Assembly: GCA_035416745.1 (NCBI GenBank)
Contig: DAOLNV010000002.1
Coordinates: 110,771-174,770, forward strand
Source: Candidatus Hydrogenedentota bacterium
Lineage (GTDB): Bacteria > Hydrogenedentota > Hydrogenedentia > Hydrogenedentales > SLHB01
Length of the DNA: 64,000 bases
Reading direction: 5' to 3'
Part shown: positions 8,078-17,600 of the stretch, piece by piece
Layout of the letters: the number at the start of each line of letters is the position of its first letter
Position numbering within the stretch: the first letter of the stretch is position 1
The notes under the pieces: generated by a model
Database searches by the model: none
The model's input: only the letters and a program-made list of their open reading frames with translations
Told to the model about the DNA's origin: nothing
Program-made: the position numbers and the translations under genes

Positions 8078-10810
8078 ATGAGAACGCTGACGGTGTTTGG
8101 CTCTTTCACAATGCTTTCGTTGACGCTGTGGACTGCGGCCCCGGTTGCCGAGCCAATGGCCGCGGCCGAACTGGAGAGCCTTGTCGGGCAGCCGGTCGAT
8201 ATCGCGCCGTGGACGTATGCGTGGCGCGCCAATCTGGCGGTCCAGGACAAGCCGGAAGCCTATTTCATCCCGCGGCGCTTAGAGCGCCTCGACAAAGTCT
8301 ACCGAACGGCATTCACCGCGCTTCCGCGGGAAGAATTGAAGAGCATCTACTACGACATGCCGGATTTGTTGAGCCCGTTGCCCCCGCAGCCCAAGGGCCT
8401 GTTGCAGGCGGGGTTGCTTTGGACAGGAGGCGTGGTGGATTGCCGCGTGGAACTCCAATGGCCGGCCGGCGCAACGCGGATTCCGTCGCCCGAGGCCGTT
8501 GAGGTTCGCATTTATCCCACGTCGTACGGCTGGTTTGGATGGACCGTCGACAAGATTCTCAGCAATCCCGAAGTTTCCCAAGATGGGCGCACGTGGACCT
8601 ACAAGGGTGATCCGGCGGCGAAGATGGACTGGGCCTACAGCACCCGGGTCGATGCCGCTACGGAAATGGTTGCCGTATTCTATGAAAAGGCCGAAACGGG
8701 GGACAGTGCTCCTTATCCCGTGCCCGATATCCGCGTAACCGGCCCGGGTATAGGGACCTGGAACCGGATGGATGTGGAAATCGAGTGGGGGTTCCAGCCG
8801 GGAGCCGAGAAGTGGGACTTTGACGGCTGGCTCGAGGCCTCGGTGGCAATAGTTGGTCCCGTCGCGCCCCTGCCGGAAGACAAAGGAGTGACCGTCACCG
8901 GCGGGTGCAGGTGGCAGTCGCGAGCGGGGGATGGCGCAGCACGGCGAGGCATTGTCGTGCCGGTGCTTTATGCCTCCGGCAACCGTCCGGGACTGGATAG
9001 CCGCGTCACGGTCTGGATGAGAACGACAGGCTTCACGTTTCGCGTGAGCGACCTGGAAAACGGCTCGATCCTGCTTCCCCGCCACGGCGTTTTTGTGACG
9101 CGAGCCGGCAGCGGGCAAACCGCCCGCCAGTTCTCCGCGGAGCTGGCCGCGAGAAACCTCAAGAGCGTCCGGCAGATGACCCGCGAACACCGCGAGGCCG
9201 CATCCTGGAACGAGCTGATGCAGGAGGTCAGATTGTGGACCTGCCCGGACGGCGCCGCCCTCATGCCGTTTCCTCCGGTCGAGGACCCGCCCATGCAGGT
9301 GCAATTGCCGGATCCCGGCTGGGCCGGCGCCTGGCGGGCCGCGGCCTTCCAGTTGAGAGGCGAGCACATGTGGGGCGGCCTGGCATTCGAGGTGGGCCGC
9401 GTCGCCCACGAGATGGACATGGTCGGTCTGCACGCCGAGGCCGACAAAGTCTATGAACACTTCTTGAAAGCCCCGGGTGCGAAGCCCGACGGCGATTATA
9501 CGGATGGCGACGGCGCCCTGGAGTGGGCTACGTCCATGAGACATGACATGGGATACAGCCACGATGGCACGCATGCCTCGACAGGCAGACTTCTCTTCGC
9601 CATGGCGGAACGCTGTTTCCTCACAGGCGACAAGGAGTGGTTCCAGCGGAACCGTGCCCGGATGCAAGCAGCGGCGGATTGGATTATTCGCCAGCGGACC
9701 CTTTACATGGAGGATGTCCCCAACCGGGAGAAGTTGCAGGTTGCCGGGCTGATGCCGCCCTGCATGTTGGGCGATTATGCAATCCCCAGCTGCGACTGGC
9801 ATTGGTACTACATCGACAACGTCTTGTCCCTGCAGGGGCTCCAGCGCTTTGCCGACGCCCTATCGGAGTTCGAGCCGGAAACCGGCCGCACCTACCGCGA
9901 CCAGGCCGAGGCGTTTCGGGAAGACCTGCGCCGCGCGGTCGAGCGGGAAGCGGTCCTGGCGCCGGTGAGACTCGGGCGCGACGGCATGTTTCACAGTTAC
10001 CTTCCGCGCATGGCGTACGCCCGAGGCCTCACGGGTCCGGAGTTGGGCGCTCCCCAGTTTCCGGAGTGCGACCGATTTATGGGGGCGCTGCCGCTGGCCG
10101 AACCGTTTGCCGCGCTGGATGCGACAGATCCCCGCATGGTTGATACCCTGGACCTGATGGAGGAGCTGGGGACATCGGCCAGCGCGGTGCAGGAAAAGGA
10201 AGAAGCGCGAAAGAGCAAGGGACTTCCAACTGAGGACGCCTGGTTCTGGAACTGTTTTGTCATTCTGCCCAAGGCCTCGTACAACGCCAACACCTACCTC
10301 CTGCAAGACGACGTGCCCAACTTCCTGCGGTTCTGGATGAACTCGTACGCGTCCGTGGTGGGCGCCGATGGAAAGCTCTGGGAACATTGGCATCTGGGCA
10401 ACTACGACCCGTGCAGCGCCCCCGACAACGGCACTGCGGGCTGGTTCATGGAAAACTTCCGCAACCTGTTGGTGATGGAGGAAGGCCAGTCCCTGTGGGC
10501 GGCACGGGCAACGCCGCGGGTCTGGCTCGAGCAGGGCAAGAAGATTGCCGTTAAGAATGCCCCGACTTACTTCGGTCCGTTCGCTTACGAGATCGTCTCG
10601 GACGTCGACAACGGGAAGATTGCCGCCACAGTCGATATCCCCTCTCGCACCCCTCCGCAATCGGTGCTGCTGCGGCTTCGCCATCCGAAGACGACGCTTA
10701 TCAAGAGCGTGACGGTCAACGGCCAACCTTGGACCGATTTTGACGCGGAAAAGGAATTGGTTTGCCTGCAAGGCCTCCAAGGCCCCGCCAAGGTGGAGAC
10801 CTTCTACTGA
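8078..10810 (+). CDS. secreted six-hairpin (alpha/alpha)6 glycosidase
   Basis: 910 aa. The ATG at 8078 follows AAGGAG with about 9 nt spacing; the in-frame upstream extension from 8000 is discarded because it precedes the signal peptide (residues 1 to about 25, ending AAPVAEPMAA). The N-terminal half is beta-rich (RIYPTSYGWFGWTVDK, VEIEWGFQPGAEKWDF). From about residue 430 it becomes a helical toroid like those of GH78/GH95-class six-hairpin glycosidases: WAGAWRAAAFQL, MRHDMGYSHDGTHASTGRLL, FAMAERCFLTGDKEWFQRN, DWHWYYIDNVLSLQGL and EDAWFWNCFVILPK. The conserved acidic and aromatic residues between these helices would line the active site. The family resemblance suggests an alpha-rhamnosidase- or glucuronidase-like inverting hydrolase, but the exact family is uncertain. 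It is the third gene of the forward glycan cluster. Confidence 0.78.
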   Translation: MRTLTVFGSFTMLSLTLWTAAPVAEPMAAAELESLVGQPVDIAPWTYAWRANLAVQDKPEAYFIPRRLERLDKVYRTAFTALPREELKSIYYDMPDLLSPLPPQPKGLLQAGLLWTGGVVDCRVELQWPAGATRIPSPEAVEVRIYPTSYGWFGWTVDKILSNPEVSQDGRTWTYKGDPAAKMDWAYSTRVDAATEMVAVFYEKAETGDSAPYPVPDIRVTGPGIGTWNRMDVEIEWGFQPGAEKWDFDGWLEASVAIVGPVAPLPEDKGVTVTGGCRWQSRAGDGAARRGIVVPVLYASGNRPGLDSRVTVWMRTTGFTFRVSDLENGSILLPRHGVFVTRAGSGQTARQFSAELAARNLKSVRQMTREHREAASWNELMQEVRLWTCPDGAALMPFPPVEDPPMQVQLPDPGWAGAWRAAAFQLRGEHMWGGLAFEVGRVAHEMDMVGLHAEADKVYEHFLKAPGAKPDGDYTDGDGALEWATSMRHDMGYSHDGTHASTGRLLFAMAERCFLTGDKEWFQRNRARMQAAADWIIRQRTLYMEDVPNREKLQVAGLMPPCMLGDYAIPSCDWHWYYIDNVLSLQGLQRFADALSEFEPETGRTYRDQAEAFREDLRRAVEREAVLAPVRLGRDGMFHSYLPRMAYARGLTGPELGAPQFPECDRFMGALPLAEPFAALDATDPRMVDTLDLMEELGTSASAVQEKEEARKSKGLPTEDAWFWNCFVILPKASYNANTYLLQDDVPNFLRFWMNSYASVVGADGKLWEHWHLGNYDPCSAPDNGTAGWFMENFRNLLVMEEGQSLWAARATPRVWLEQGKKIAVKNAPTYFGPFAYEIVSDVDNGKIAATVDIPSRTPPQSVLLRLRHPKTTLIKSVTVNGQPWTDFDAEKELVCLQGLQGPAKVETFY

Positions 10811-10929
10811 CATTCAGCCCCGGTGACGTTCCGCCAGCCGTGTGCGCCGGGCGGCCGCGTGTCCTCGGAGCTATAACCGCATAAGTTCATTCCTGTAAAC
10901 TGTTCACGGGAGGAACAAAGAGTGGTGTC

Positions 10930-11931
10930 ATGATTGCGATTGGAACGAGATTCTCGCGCGCCGCCTGGGTCGTGGTTGTCGTTCTCTGTCTCGGCAACGT
11001 CCATGCGGCGGAGACGGACCAGTACATGACCTGGGGGGTGATACTCAAAGACTCCTCAGAAGCCATCAACGCCCATGTGAACGCCGAGATCGAGAGCTTT
11101 CTCGCTGAGATGAACGCTGAGGAGAAGACGCCCTGCACGCCCGAAAACGTGACGCGGAAGATCTATCTGCACCTGTTCAAAGGGCTTCATGCGTCTCAAT
11201 TCCGGAATTGGCTCCATCATTCCAGCGCGGTGGACCGCTACCCCGATTCCTCCGTTTCCCATTTTCGATATGAGCGAATGAGCATTTACCGGGCACGGTC
11301 GTTTCCCTACATGCTTCCCCTGTCGCGTACGGTTCGCCTCGGCGACGTATATTGCGGGACGGACAAATTCGGGCATTTCTTCGGGTTTGGGCGCCGCTAC
11401 TACAACCAGTACCTGCGGCTGCGGACCTTCGGCAAGACCGAGAACGACGCCATGGAACAGATCATCCGCGACGGGCTGAGGCGCGAGCGCGTAACGGTCG
11501 GGGGACTTGTGGACGGCATCGTCTCCTATGCCGATATCGAAGCGGGTTTTCAGGGGTTCCTTATGGCGCGCGACTTGTGCGGCGGCGAAAAGCCGTTCCT
11601 GAAACTCGAGAATGGCAAGTGGACCATGGTTCGCCCGATTGACATGCGGCAATACGTGGTTCCGGATTTCGACGAATCGTTCAATCCGTCTCATTACCAA
11701 GCGCTTCGCAAACGGTTCGTGCTGCCTCTGTTAGAACGGGAATACCGCGACAAGATGGCGTTGCCGGAGGTGCAGGCACGTTTCGCCCAGTACAAACTCC
11801 GCGAACCCAGCTTCTGCCGCCAGACGATCCAGGCGTATCTCGGCGAAAGGAAAAAGAATCCTCAACGGGACCAGCACCTGCGAGCCTTCGGCGTCGAACC
11901 GGGATGCATGAGCTCCTGCGCCTCTCAGTAG
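10930..11931 (+). CDS. hypothetical secreted protein with DKFGHF motif
   Basis: 333 aa with a good signal peptide (residues 1-27, ending GNVHAAET) and GGGAGGAACA about 15 nt upstream of the ATG. I do not recognise a named family. The most striking motif is GTDKFGHFFGFGRRYYNQYL (about residues 145-164). It recalls the D-K-x-x-H-F motif of small YfiM/DUF2279-type envelope proteins, whose function is unknown, but this protein is longer and has a cysteine-bearing N-terminal domain (TPCTPENVTRKIYLHLFKGL). It contains DIEAGFQGFLMARDLCGG in the middle and a basic C-terminus with CMSSC. It is 120 bp downstream of the six-hairpin glycosidase. It could be an envelope protein unrelated to glycan cleavage. 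Confidence 0.72.
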   Translation: MIAIGTRFSRAAWVVVVVLCLGNVHAAETDQYMTWGVILKDSSEAINAHVNAEIESFLAEMNAEEKTPCTPENVTRKIYLHLFKGLHASQFRNWLHHSSAVDRYPDSSVSHFRYERMSIYRARSFPYMLPLSRTVRLGDVYCGTDKFGHFFGFGRRYYNQYLRLRTFGKTENDAMEQIIRDGLRRERVTVGGLVDGIVSYADIEAGFQGFLMARDLCGGEKPFLKLENGKWTMVRPIDMRQYVVPDFDESFNPSHYQALRKRFVLPLLEREYRDKMALPEVQARFAQYKLREPSFCRQTIQAYLGERKKNPQRDQHLRAFGVEPGCMSSCASQ

Positions 11932-11962
11932 GGGTCTTTTGGCGCCGGACTGATACCCGACG

Positions 11963-11979
11963 CCTGGCGCAAAGCCAGG
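11963..11979 (+). terminator. hairpin between convergent genes
   Basis: CCTGGC-GCAAA-GCCAGG, a 6-bp perfect stem and 5-nt loop, 32 bp after the stop of the secreted protein and 95 bp from the end of the convergent cyclic-nucleotide-binding gene. It is well placed for a bidirectional terminator, but neither strand has a U-tract. Confidence 0.4.
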
Positions 11980-12073
11980 TGCTGCGCTTCGCTGACATTG
12001 GCGGGGCATGTAAGCCCTCATGCGAAAGGGCGAGACTATTCCGGGGTGGCAATCGAAACTCACATGAGAAGAC

Positions 12074-12964
12074 TCAGTGCCAGAAATGCTTTGCCCCATT
12101 CTTCTTGATCGAGGTCATAAAAGCGACCTGTTCGTCGCGGCTGAGGCGTTTCACGAGCTGGTTCGAGTAGTGATCCCAGGAAAACCGAAGGATGTCGGCT
12201 TCCCCGTCGGCCATCGCCGTGGCCGACCATTCTTTGCCTTTCTCCCCCTTGTTGGGGAAGATGCCGATGAGATCAGGTGCGCTGGTGGACTTTGCGCCGA
12301 CGTCCTTGCGAATAAGCTTCAGCTTGCCCCGGACCAGCAAGTAGCCGAGGCTCTTGCAGGGCGCGCCCTGCGTGAACAGCGTATCAATCTCTTTCAGGCG
12401 AACACGCTCGGCGAAACAAGGGAAGGGAAGACATACGCGAAACCGCAACTCCTCAGGAAGATCCGCGAAAAGAGGCAGGTTCACAATCTCCTTGAACTCG
12501 AACCGTTCCCAGATCTGCCGCTCGACCGCATTGCGAAAGGCGCGGTGAGCGTCCTCCGGGAGCTCCTGCTCGGCCGCTCGATAGAGGTCCTCCCAGTAGA
12601 ATTGCGCCGCTACCGCGCTACCCTGCGCACGCACCGTAGCTGACCGGATGTCAAACGTCTTGAACTGGGCCATTTCGCCGAGCAGGGCCGGCGCCGCAAT
12701 GGTGATGGACTCCTTTTGGCCAGCCTCGACGACGACGCGGCCATCCACCAACACGTACCCCGTGTCAAAGGAAAGATAGCCTTGGTTGATGAGCGGTTCA
12801 CCGTCGTCATATTGAAGGAGATCGGAAACATCAAGGAAGACCTCCGCTGCTTGATTTCGGGCCTCCTGTGGCAGTTTGCTGAGCAGTTCGAGTTCGGCTA
12901 TGCGTTGTATAGCAACCGCTGTTTCCACGATGGCCTCCTCAGGCGGCGCAGCCATGCCGCTCAT
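12074..12964 (-). CDS. tandem cyclic-nucleotide-binding-domain protein
   Basis: 296 aa, no signal peptide, cytoplasmic. It has two CRP-like cyclic-nucleotide-binding beta-barrels in tandem. The first spans about residues 28-130 (YDDGEPLINQGYLSFDTGYVLVDGRVVV, then PALLGEMAQF). The second spans about residues 160-280 (NLPLFADLPEELRFRV, DTLFTQGAPCKSLGYLLVRGKLKLI, DLIGIFP). No helix-turn-helix follows, so it is not a CRP-type transcription factor but more likely a second-messenger sensor that binds a partner. The phosphate-binding cassette consensus (G-E-L/I-A-L-x-x-x-P-R-x-A) is degenerate in both halves, so ligand binding is uncertain. It is divergent from pilT with about 108 bp between the starts, which suggests a role in controlling twitching or surface behaviour. 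Confidence 0.82.
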   Translation of the reverse strand: MSGMAAPPEEAIVETAVAIQRIAELELLSKLPQEARNQAAEVFLDVSDLLQYDDGEPLINQGYLSFDTGYVLVDGRVVVEAGQKESITIAAPALLGEMAQFKTFDIRSATVRAQGSAVAAQFYWEDLYRAAEQELPEDAHRAFRNAVERQIWERFEFKEIVNLPLFADLPEELRFRVCLPFPCFAERVRLKEIDTLFTQGAPCKSLGYLLVRGKLKLIRKDVGAKSTSAPDLIGIFPNKGEKGKEWSATAMADGEADILRFSWDHYSNQLVKRLSRDEQVAFMTSIKKNGAKHFWH

Positions 12965-13007
12965 CCGGGTCCTGAAACGAAGCTCCGCCTTATCCCCGGA
13001 TGCTATC

Positions 13008-13035
13008 TTGCCGATGCGTTTCCCGGTGTTATAAT
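13008..13035 (+). promoter_or_regulatory. sigma-70-type promoter of pilT
   Basis: TTGCCG at 13008-13013 and a perfect TATAAT at 13030-13035 with 16 nt between them. Transcription would begin near 13042 and the pilT start codon is at 13073, which leaves a short leader containing the GGAGG ribosome-binding site. The exact -10 match in GC-rich DNA makes this one of the better promoter candidates in the window. Confidence 0.55.
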
Positions 13036-13072
13036 AATCCCGTCACCGCCACCGTTCAAAGGAGGTACGCTG

Positions 13073-14221
13073 ATGGCCCCAGAACTCCTCTTCCAAGCGC
13101 GGCACGGTCGGAGTCCGCTTAATTTGCGGCGCATTTTGTCCTACGCCGTTAAACTGGGCGCGTCGGACGTCCATCTCAAGGTTTCACGGCCGCCCGTGTT
13201 GCGCGTCGATGGCGCCTGCCGGTTCGCCGGGGAAACGCCTATTACTCAAGAGAACATGCTCGGGTTCCTTGACGAACTCATGACCGAGACGGAGAAGCTG
13301 CGGTTTCTCGAAACGGGAGACGCCGACCTTGCCATGAATATGGACGACGTCGGACGGTTTCGGGTCAATGTACTCAAACAGCGCGGAACAATCGCCATTA
13401 TCATGCGCCACGTAAAGGGGAAAATACCTAACTTCCGGGGGCTGAATCTGCCCGCGGACGCGGTCCAGAAGATTGCTGATTTCCGCCGGGGCCTCATTCT
13501 CGTGACGGGAACGACGGGCAGCGGCAAGTCCACCACGCTTGCGGCGATCATCGACATTATCAACCGGAGCCGCCCTGACCATATTGTGAGCCTTGAAGAC
13601 CCCATCGAGTTCGTCCATGAGGACATAATGAGCACCATAACCCAGAGGGAAGTCGGCATCGACACCCGGGATTTCAAGACAGCCCTCCGGGCGCTTATGC
13701 GCGAGGACCCCGACGTGATCCTCATCGGCGAAATGCGTGATGTGGAGACCTTCGAGGCAGCCATACATGCCTCCGAGACGGGGCACCTTGTCTTCAGCAC
13801 GGTTCACACCACGAATGTGATGCTGACCATCGACCGTATCATCGACCTGTTTCCGCCCGCGCAGCACCAGCAAGTCCGCGCCCAGTTGTCGCATCAATTG
13901 CGGGCGATCATGTGCCAGCGGCTTGTGCCGGCGGCGGACGGTTCGGGGCGCATCCCGGCCGTCGAGATCATGTTCAACAACCCCGGCATCAGCGCGCTTA
14001 TCCGCGACAACAACATCAAGCAAATCCCGGGGGCGCTGGTCTCGGGAAGAGAAGACCATATGCAGACCTTCAACATGAGCCTTGTCGCGCTTACGAAACA
14101 GGGTCTTATCACCGAGCAGGACGCGAGCGCCGCATCCGACAACCAGGAAGAATTCAAGATGAACATGCAAGGCATCTATGCCAGCTCGGGAGGCGGCGGC
14201 ATTCTGAAGAAGAAAGGGTGA
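13073..14221 (+). CDS. pilT: type IV pilus retraction ATPase PilT
   Basis: 382 aa, the usual PilT length. The ATG at 13073 is preceded by GGAGG with 7 nt spacing; a longer in-frame opening from 12716 runs antisense to the neighbour and is not used. The N-terminal PAS-like domain contains LRRILSYAVKLGASDVHLK, typical of PilT/PilU. Walker A is GTTGSGKST (residues 146-154), the Asp box includes EDPIEF, Walker B is DVILIGEMRD (about 214-223), and the His box is HASETGHLVFSTVHT (232-246). The protein powers pilus depolymerisation at the inner membrane, giving twitching motility, surface sensing and DNA uptake. No other pilus assembly gene (pilB, pilC, pilM-Q) is adjacent. The divergent cyclic-nucleotide-binding protein is the only plausible functional neighbour. 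Confidence 0.95.
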   Translation: MAPELLFQARHGRSPLNLRRILSYAVKLGASDVHLKVSRPPVLRVDGACRFAGETPITQENMLGFLDELMTETEKLRFLETGDADLAMNMDDVGRFRVNVLKQRGTIAIIMRHVKGKIPNFRGLNLPADAVQKIADFRRGLILVTGTTGSGKSTTLAAIIDIINRSRPDHIVSLEDPIEFVHEDIMSTITQREVGIDTRDFKTALRALMREDPDVILIGEMRDVETFEAAIHASETGHLVFSTVHTTNVMLTIDRIIDLFPPAQHQQVRAQLSHQLRAIMCQRLVPAADGSGRIPAVEIMFNNPGISALIRDNNIKQIPGALVSGREDHMQTFNMSLVALTKQGLITEQDASAASDNQEEFKMNMQGIYASSGGGGILKKKG

Positions 14222-14649
14222 TAACCGCGGGCGCGCTCACCCGGTCTTCCGAGAGGCTTCTTTGTCGAGGGACAAGGACGCGCATCGCAGACGGCGTTTC
14301 TTGAGCCCGTGGCGCTTCGGCTTCGCTTATCCCCGGTTTCGGCAACGACCGCAAGAACAGGACCCTTAACCTGCCTTCCGGCCAAGGCAAGGGCAGAAAT
14401 GCCCCGAAGCAATTCGTATCGCTGCGGCCTGTCCGTTTCGTGGACGACAATCAACACATGGCCGTCCATTACAATCAATGCGATCTTCTGACCGAACTGA
14501 CTCCTCTCCCTGAAGGGGGCCACTGAGTCCAGAAGCGGGCAAGCATCCCCATTTGAAGTCCAGTGGGGTATTCTGGTCCACTCATGGAAAGGCCTCGTTC
14601 GATTGTCGACGCGGCGCCTTCTGCCCGCGGCCTTTGGAGAAAAACGAGA
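14222..14649. other. intergenic region with possible small reverse-strand remnant
   Basis: 428 bp between pilT and the next glycosidase gene, with no confident gene. On the minus strand, from an ATG at 14469 to a stop at 14176, an open frame of 97 codons has protein-like composition (MDGHVLIVVHETDRPQRYEL, then ALALAGRQVKGPVLAVV), but it lacks a convincing ribosome-binding site and overlaps the pilT 3' end. The ribosome-binding site for the next gene (GGAGAAAA) lies at the right edge. Confidence 0.4.
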
Positions 14650-17600
14650 ATGCGAATTATCTTGCGGTGTGTGCTTGTCAGCGCGGCGTTTGCGAGTCTG
14701 GCCTCCGCCTTCGCGGAACCGGCGGCCCTCGAGAACCGGCGCGGCAACATTGAGGGCCTGTGGCGGTTCCGTGCCGATCCTGAGAATACGGGAGAGCAGG
14801 AAGGATTTGCCCGCCTGGACTATGACGATTCCGCCTGGCGGTCCATGAATGTGCCGGGCGCATGGGAGACGCAAGCGGAAGCGGCAAACGAGCCTTCGAT
14901 AGCGGCATACGACGGAGTCGCATGGTATCGCCTCCGGTTTGTCGTTCCGCTCGAATGGCGTGAAAAGGACCTCGAGCTCTTTCTGGGAACTGTAGACGAC
15001 GAGGACCGCACATACCTGAACGGAACGGTTGTGGGCGAAACGGGACCAGGCGTCGAGCGGGCGGCGGTCAAGCTCCGGCGTTACACCATCCCCGCATCCT
15101 GTCCCCGGCCCGGCGAGCAAAATGTCCTGGCGATATGCGTACGAGATGTGGGCGGCCCGGGAGGGATCGTTGGTCCCGTCCTGTTCTTGCTGCCCAAGGA
15201 CGAGGTGAATCAAATGATGCGACTGCCGCAATCCGACAGGCCCCTCGAGGAACGTTTCGAAAACCCGCCTGCCGACGCCCGGATTCTCAAGATCGTGCAC
15301 GCTCTTCCGGATGCCCCTGATGACCAGGACCGTCTGTTCCTGTCGCTGATATCGCAAGGTTTTGGCGGGATTGTCACCAACGTAGCCTTCGACGAATATA
15401 TGGCCAGCGATGCCAAATGGGAGGCATTCGTCCGGGGGGTCGACGCCGCGAAGAAGCTCGGAATGTCGTTGTGGCTTTATGACGAATGCGGGTATCCCTC
15501 TGGCGCAGCGGGCGGAATCACTCTGCGTGACCATCCCGAGTATGAAGCCAGCGGTCTCCACGTCGTTGATGCACCGGTCGACGGGGGAACATGTACCCTC
15601 GATGTGCCGAAGGGCGTCTTGTTCCGCGCGGTTGCTGTCCCGATGAAAGACGGCGTCGCATCCTCGCAAGGCGCTGTCGATATATCCTCGTTCGTGCACG
15701 ACGGCAAGCTCGTCTGGGAAGCGCCCCCGGGCCCCTGGCATGCCTTTGTCTTCACGGAGGACGTGCTGTACGAAGGCACCCATGCAGCGGTGAGTCTGGC
15801 CTACAAGCTGCCGTATATCAACCTCGTTCCTCCGGAACCCACGGCTCGTTTCATCGAAGTCACGCACGCGGAATACGCGCGCAGGCTCGGAACAGACCTC
15901 GGACAGTACTTCGTGGCCACCTTCACGGACGAACCGTCGCTCATGAGCATGTTCATGACCAGGCAGGACCGCCGGGTGCTGCCTTGGGCCGATAACGCCG
16001 CCACCGAATTTCAGAGGCGGCGCGGCTATGCCCTCGAGCCCAATCTGCCGGCCCTTTTCGTCAATATGGGGCCGGAAGGAAGGCGCGTTCGCTACGACTA
16101 CTGGAATACCATAGGCGAACTCGTGTCCGAGAGTTTTTTCGGACAGATACAGGCGTGGTGCCAGGGCCACAACATTCTGAGCGGCGGCCACCTGCTTTGC
16201 GAAGAGGCGTTCCTGGCCAGCATTCCCCTGTACGGGGATTCTTTCCGCTGCATGCGGCGTCTTGACGCGCCAAGCATCGACTGTCTGACAAGCATTCCCG
16301 ACGATGTCCCGTGGTTCGTCGCCCGGCTCATCAGCAGTGCCGCCGAACTCGAGGGCCGCACCGTCACCATGTGCGAGACGTCCGACCACGCGCAGCGGTA
16401 CCGGCCCAAGGGCGATACGCGTCCCGTGCGGGTAGTCACCGAGGAGGAGATACGCGGCACCTGCAACCGGCTCATCCTGAACGGCATTAACACCATCACC
16501 AGCTACTATTCCTTCAGCGGATTGACCGCCGGGCAGATGACACGGCTCAACGAGTGGGTGGGACGCTGCTGTACGATGGTGCGGGGCGGCCATCAAGTGA
16601 CGGATATCGCGCTGCTGCATCCCATCGAGACCGCCTGGGTGCGGTTCACCCCCGCGCGCCACTGGGTCGCCGAATCGTCTGTTGAAGCCCACCGCGTCGA
16701 GAGGGTGTTTCACGATGCCGAAAACAATCTGTTCCGTTCCAGGCGCGATTTCACGCACGTGGATTCTCGTACTTTGACGGAGGCGAAAGCAGTCGATGGC
16801 GCGCTCGAATTCCGCGAACTTCGTTGGCGCATCGTCATTCTGCCGGACGCGGATACACTGCCGCTTGCGGCATGGGAGAACCTCGAACGATTCTACCAGT
16901 CCGGCGGCGTTGTTGTCGCATTGACGTCCATGCCAGCCAACAGCGAAACGGAATTCCCATCGCCTCGCGTTCTCCAGATTGCCGGGGCGATGTTCGGCGA
17001 TAGCCCCAAACCCCACATCACCACGAACGGCGGTGGCGGAGCGGGAATCTTCCTCCCCCCCGGCGCGGAAGCGCTTCTGCCGCTGGTGCTCGATGCGCTG
17101 CTCGAACCCGATGTGCGAGTGTCCGCCGCGGACGCCCCTCTCCGTATAGCCCACCGGCGCATCGACGACAACGACGTCTATTTTGTCATCAACGACAGCG
17201 GCCAGCCGTGGGAAGGTGAACTCGATTTCTCCCCTACAGGCGGCGGCGCGCAGTGGGAGCCCGCTACGGGACGCATGACCGCAATAGAACCGGGCGCAGG
17301 AGTGCCCGTCCGCTTGGATTCCTACGGCGCAATGCTTTACACCTTCAAGAGCGCTGTCCCGCGGCCCCGCAAGGAGGTGCAAGCCGGGGACTTGCCCCAA
17401 GTGGCTGTAACTGCGCTGCCTGAAACGTCTCCTGTCCCATCACACGGCGAATTCGTGACGGCATCGATCGAGACTGCCCCGTCATTGGCCTCCGCAGACC
17501 AGACCGCGTGGCGTGTTTCGGGAACCATTACCAAAGGGAACGTGGACACCTTCGTTTTCGCCGCGTTCAACTATCCGGCGCCCGCCGGTCTGCACGAAGC

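Noticed and set aside
8279..9802. Minus-strand open frame of 507 codons
   Set aside because: Shadow of the six-hairpin glycosidase; composition typical of the antisense of GC-rich codons.
14176..17400. Minus-strand open frame of 1074 codons
   Set aside because: Runs antisense to the second GH106-like gene with high Arg/His/Gly content and no start signal. Only its far end (14176-14469) was kept as a possible small remnant.
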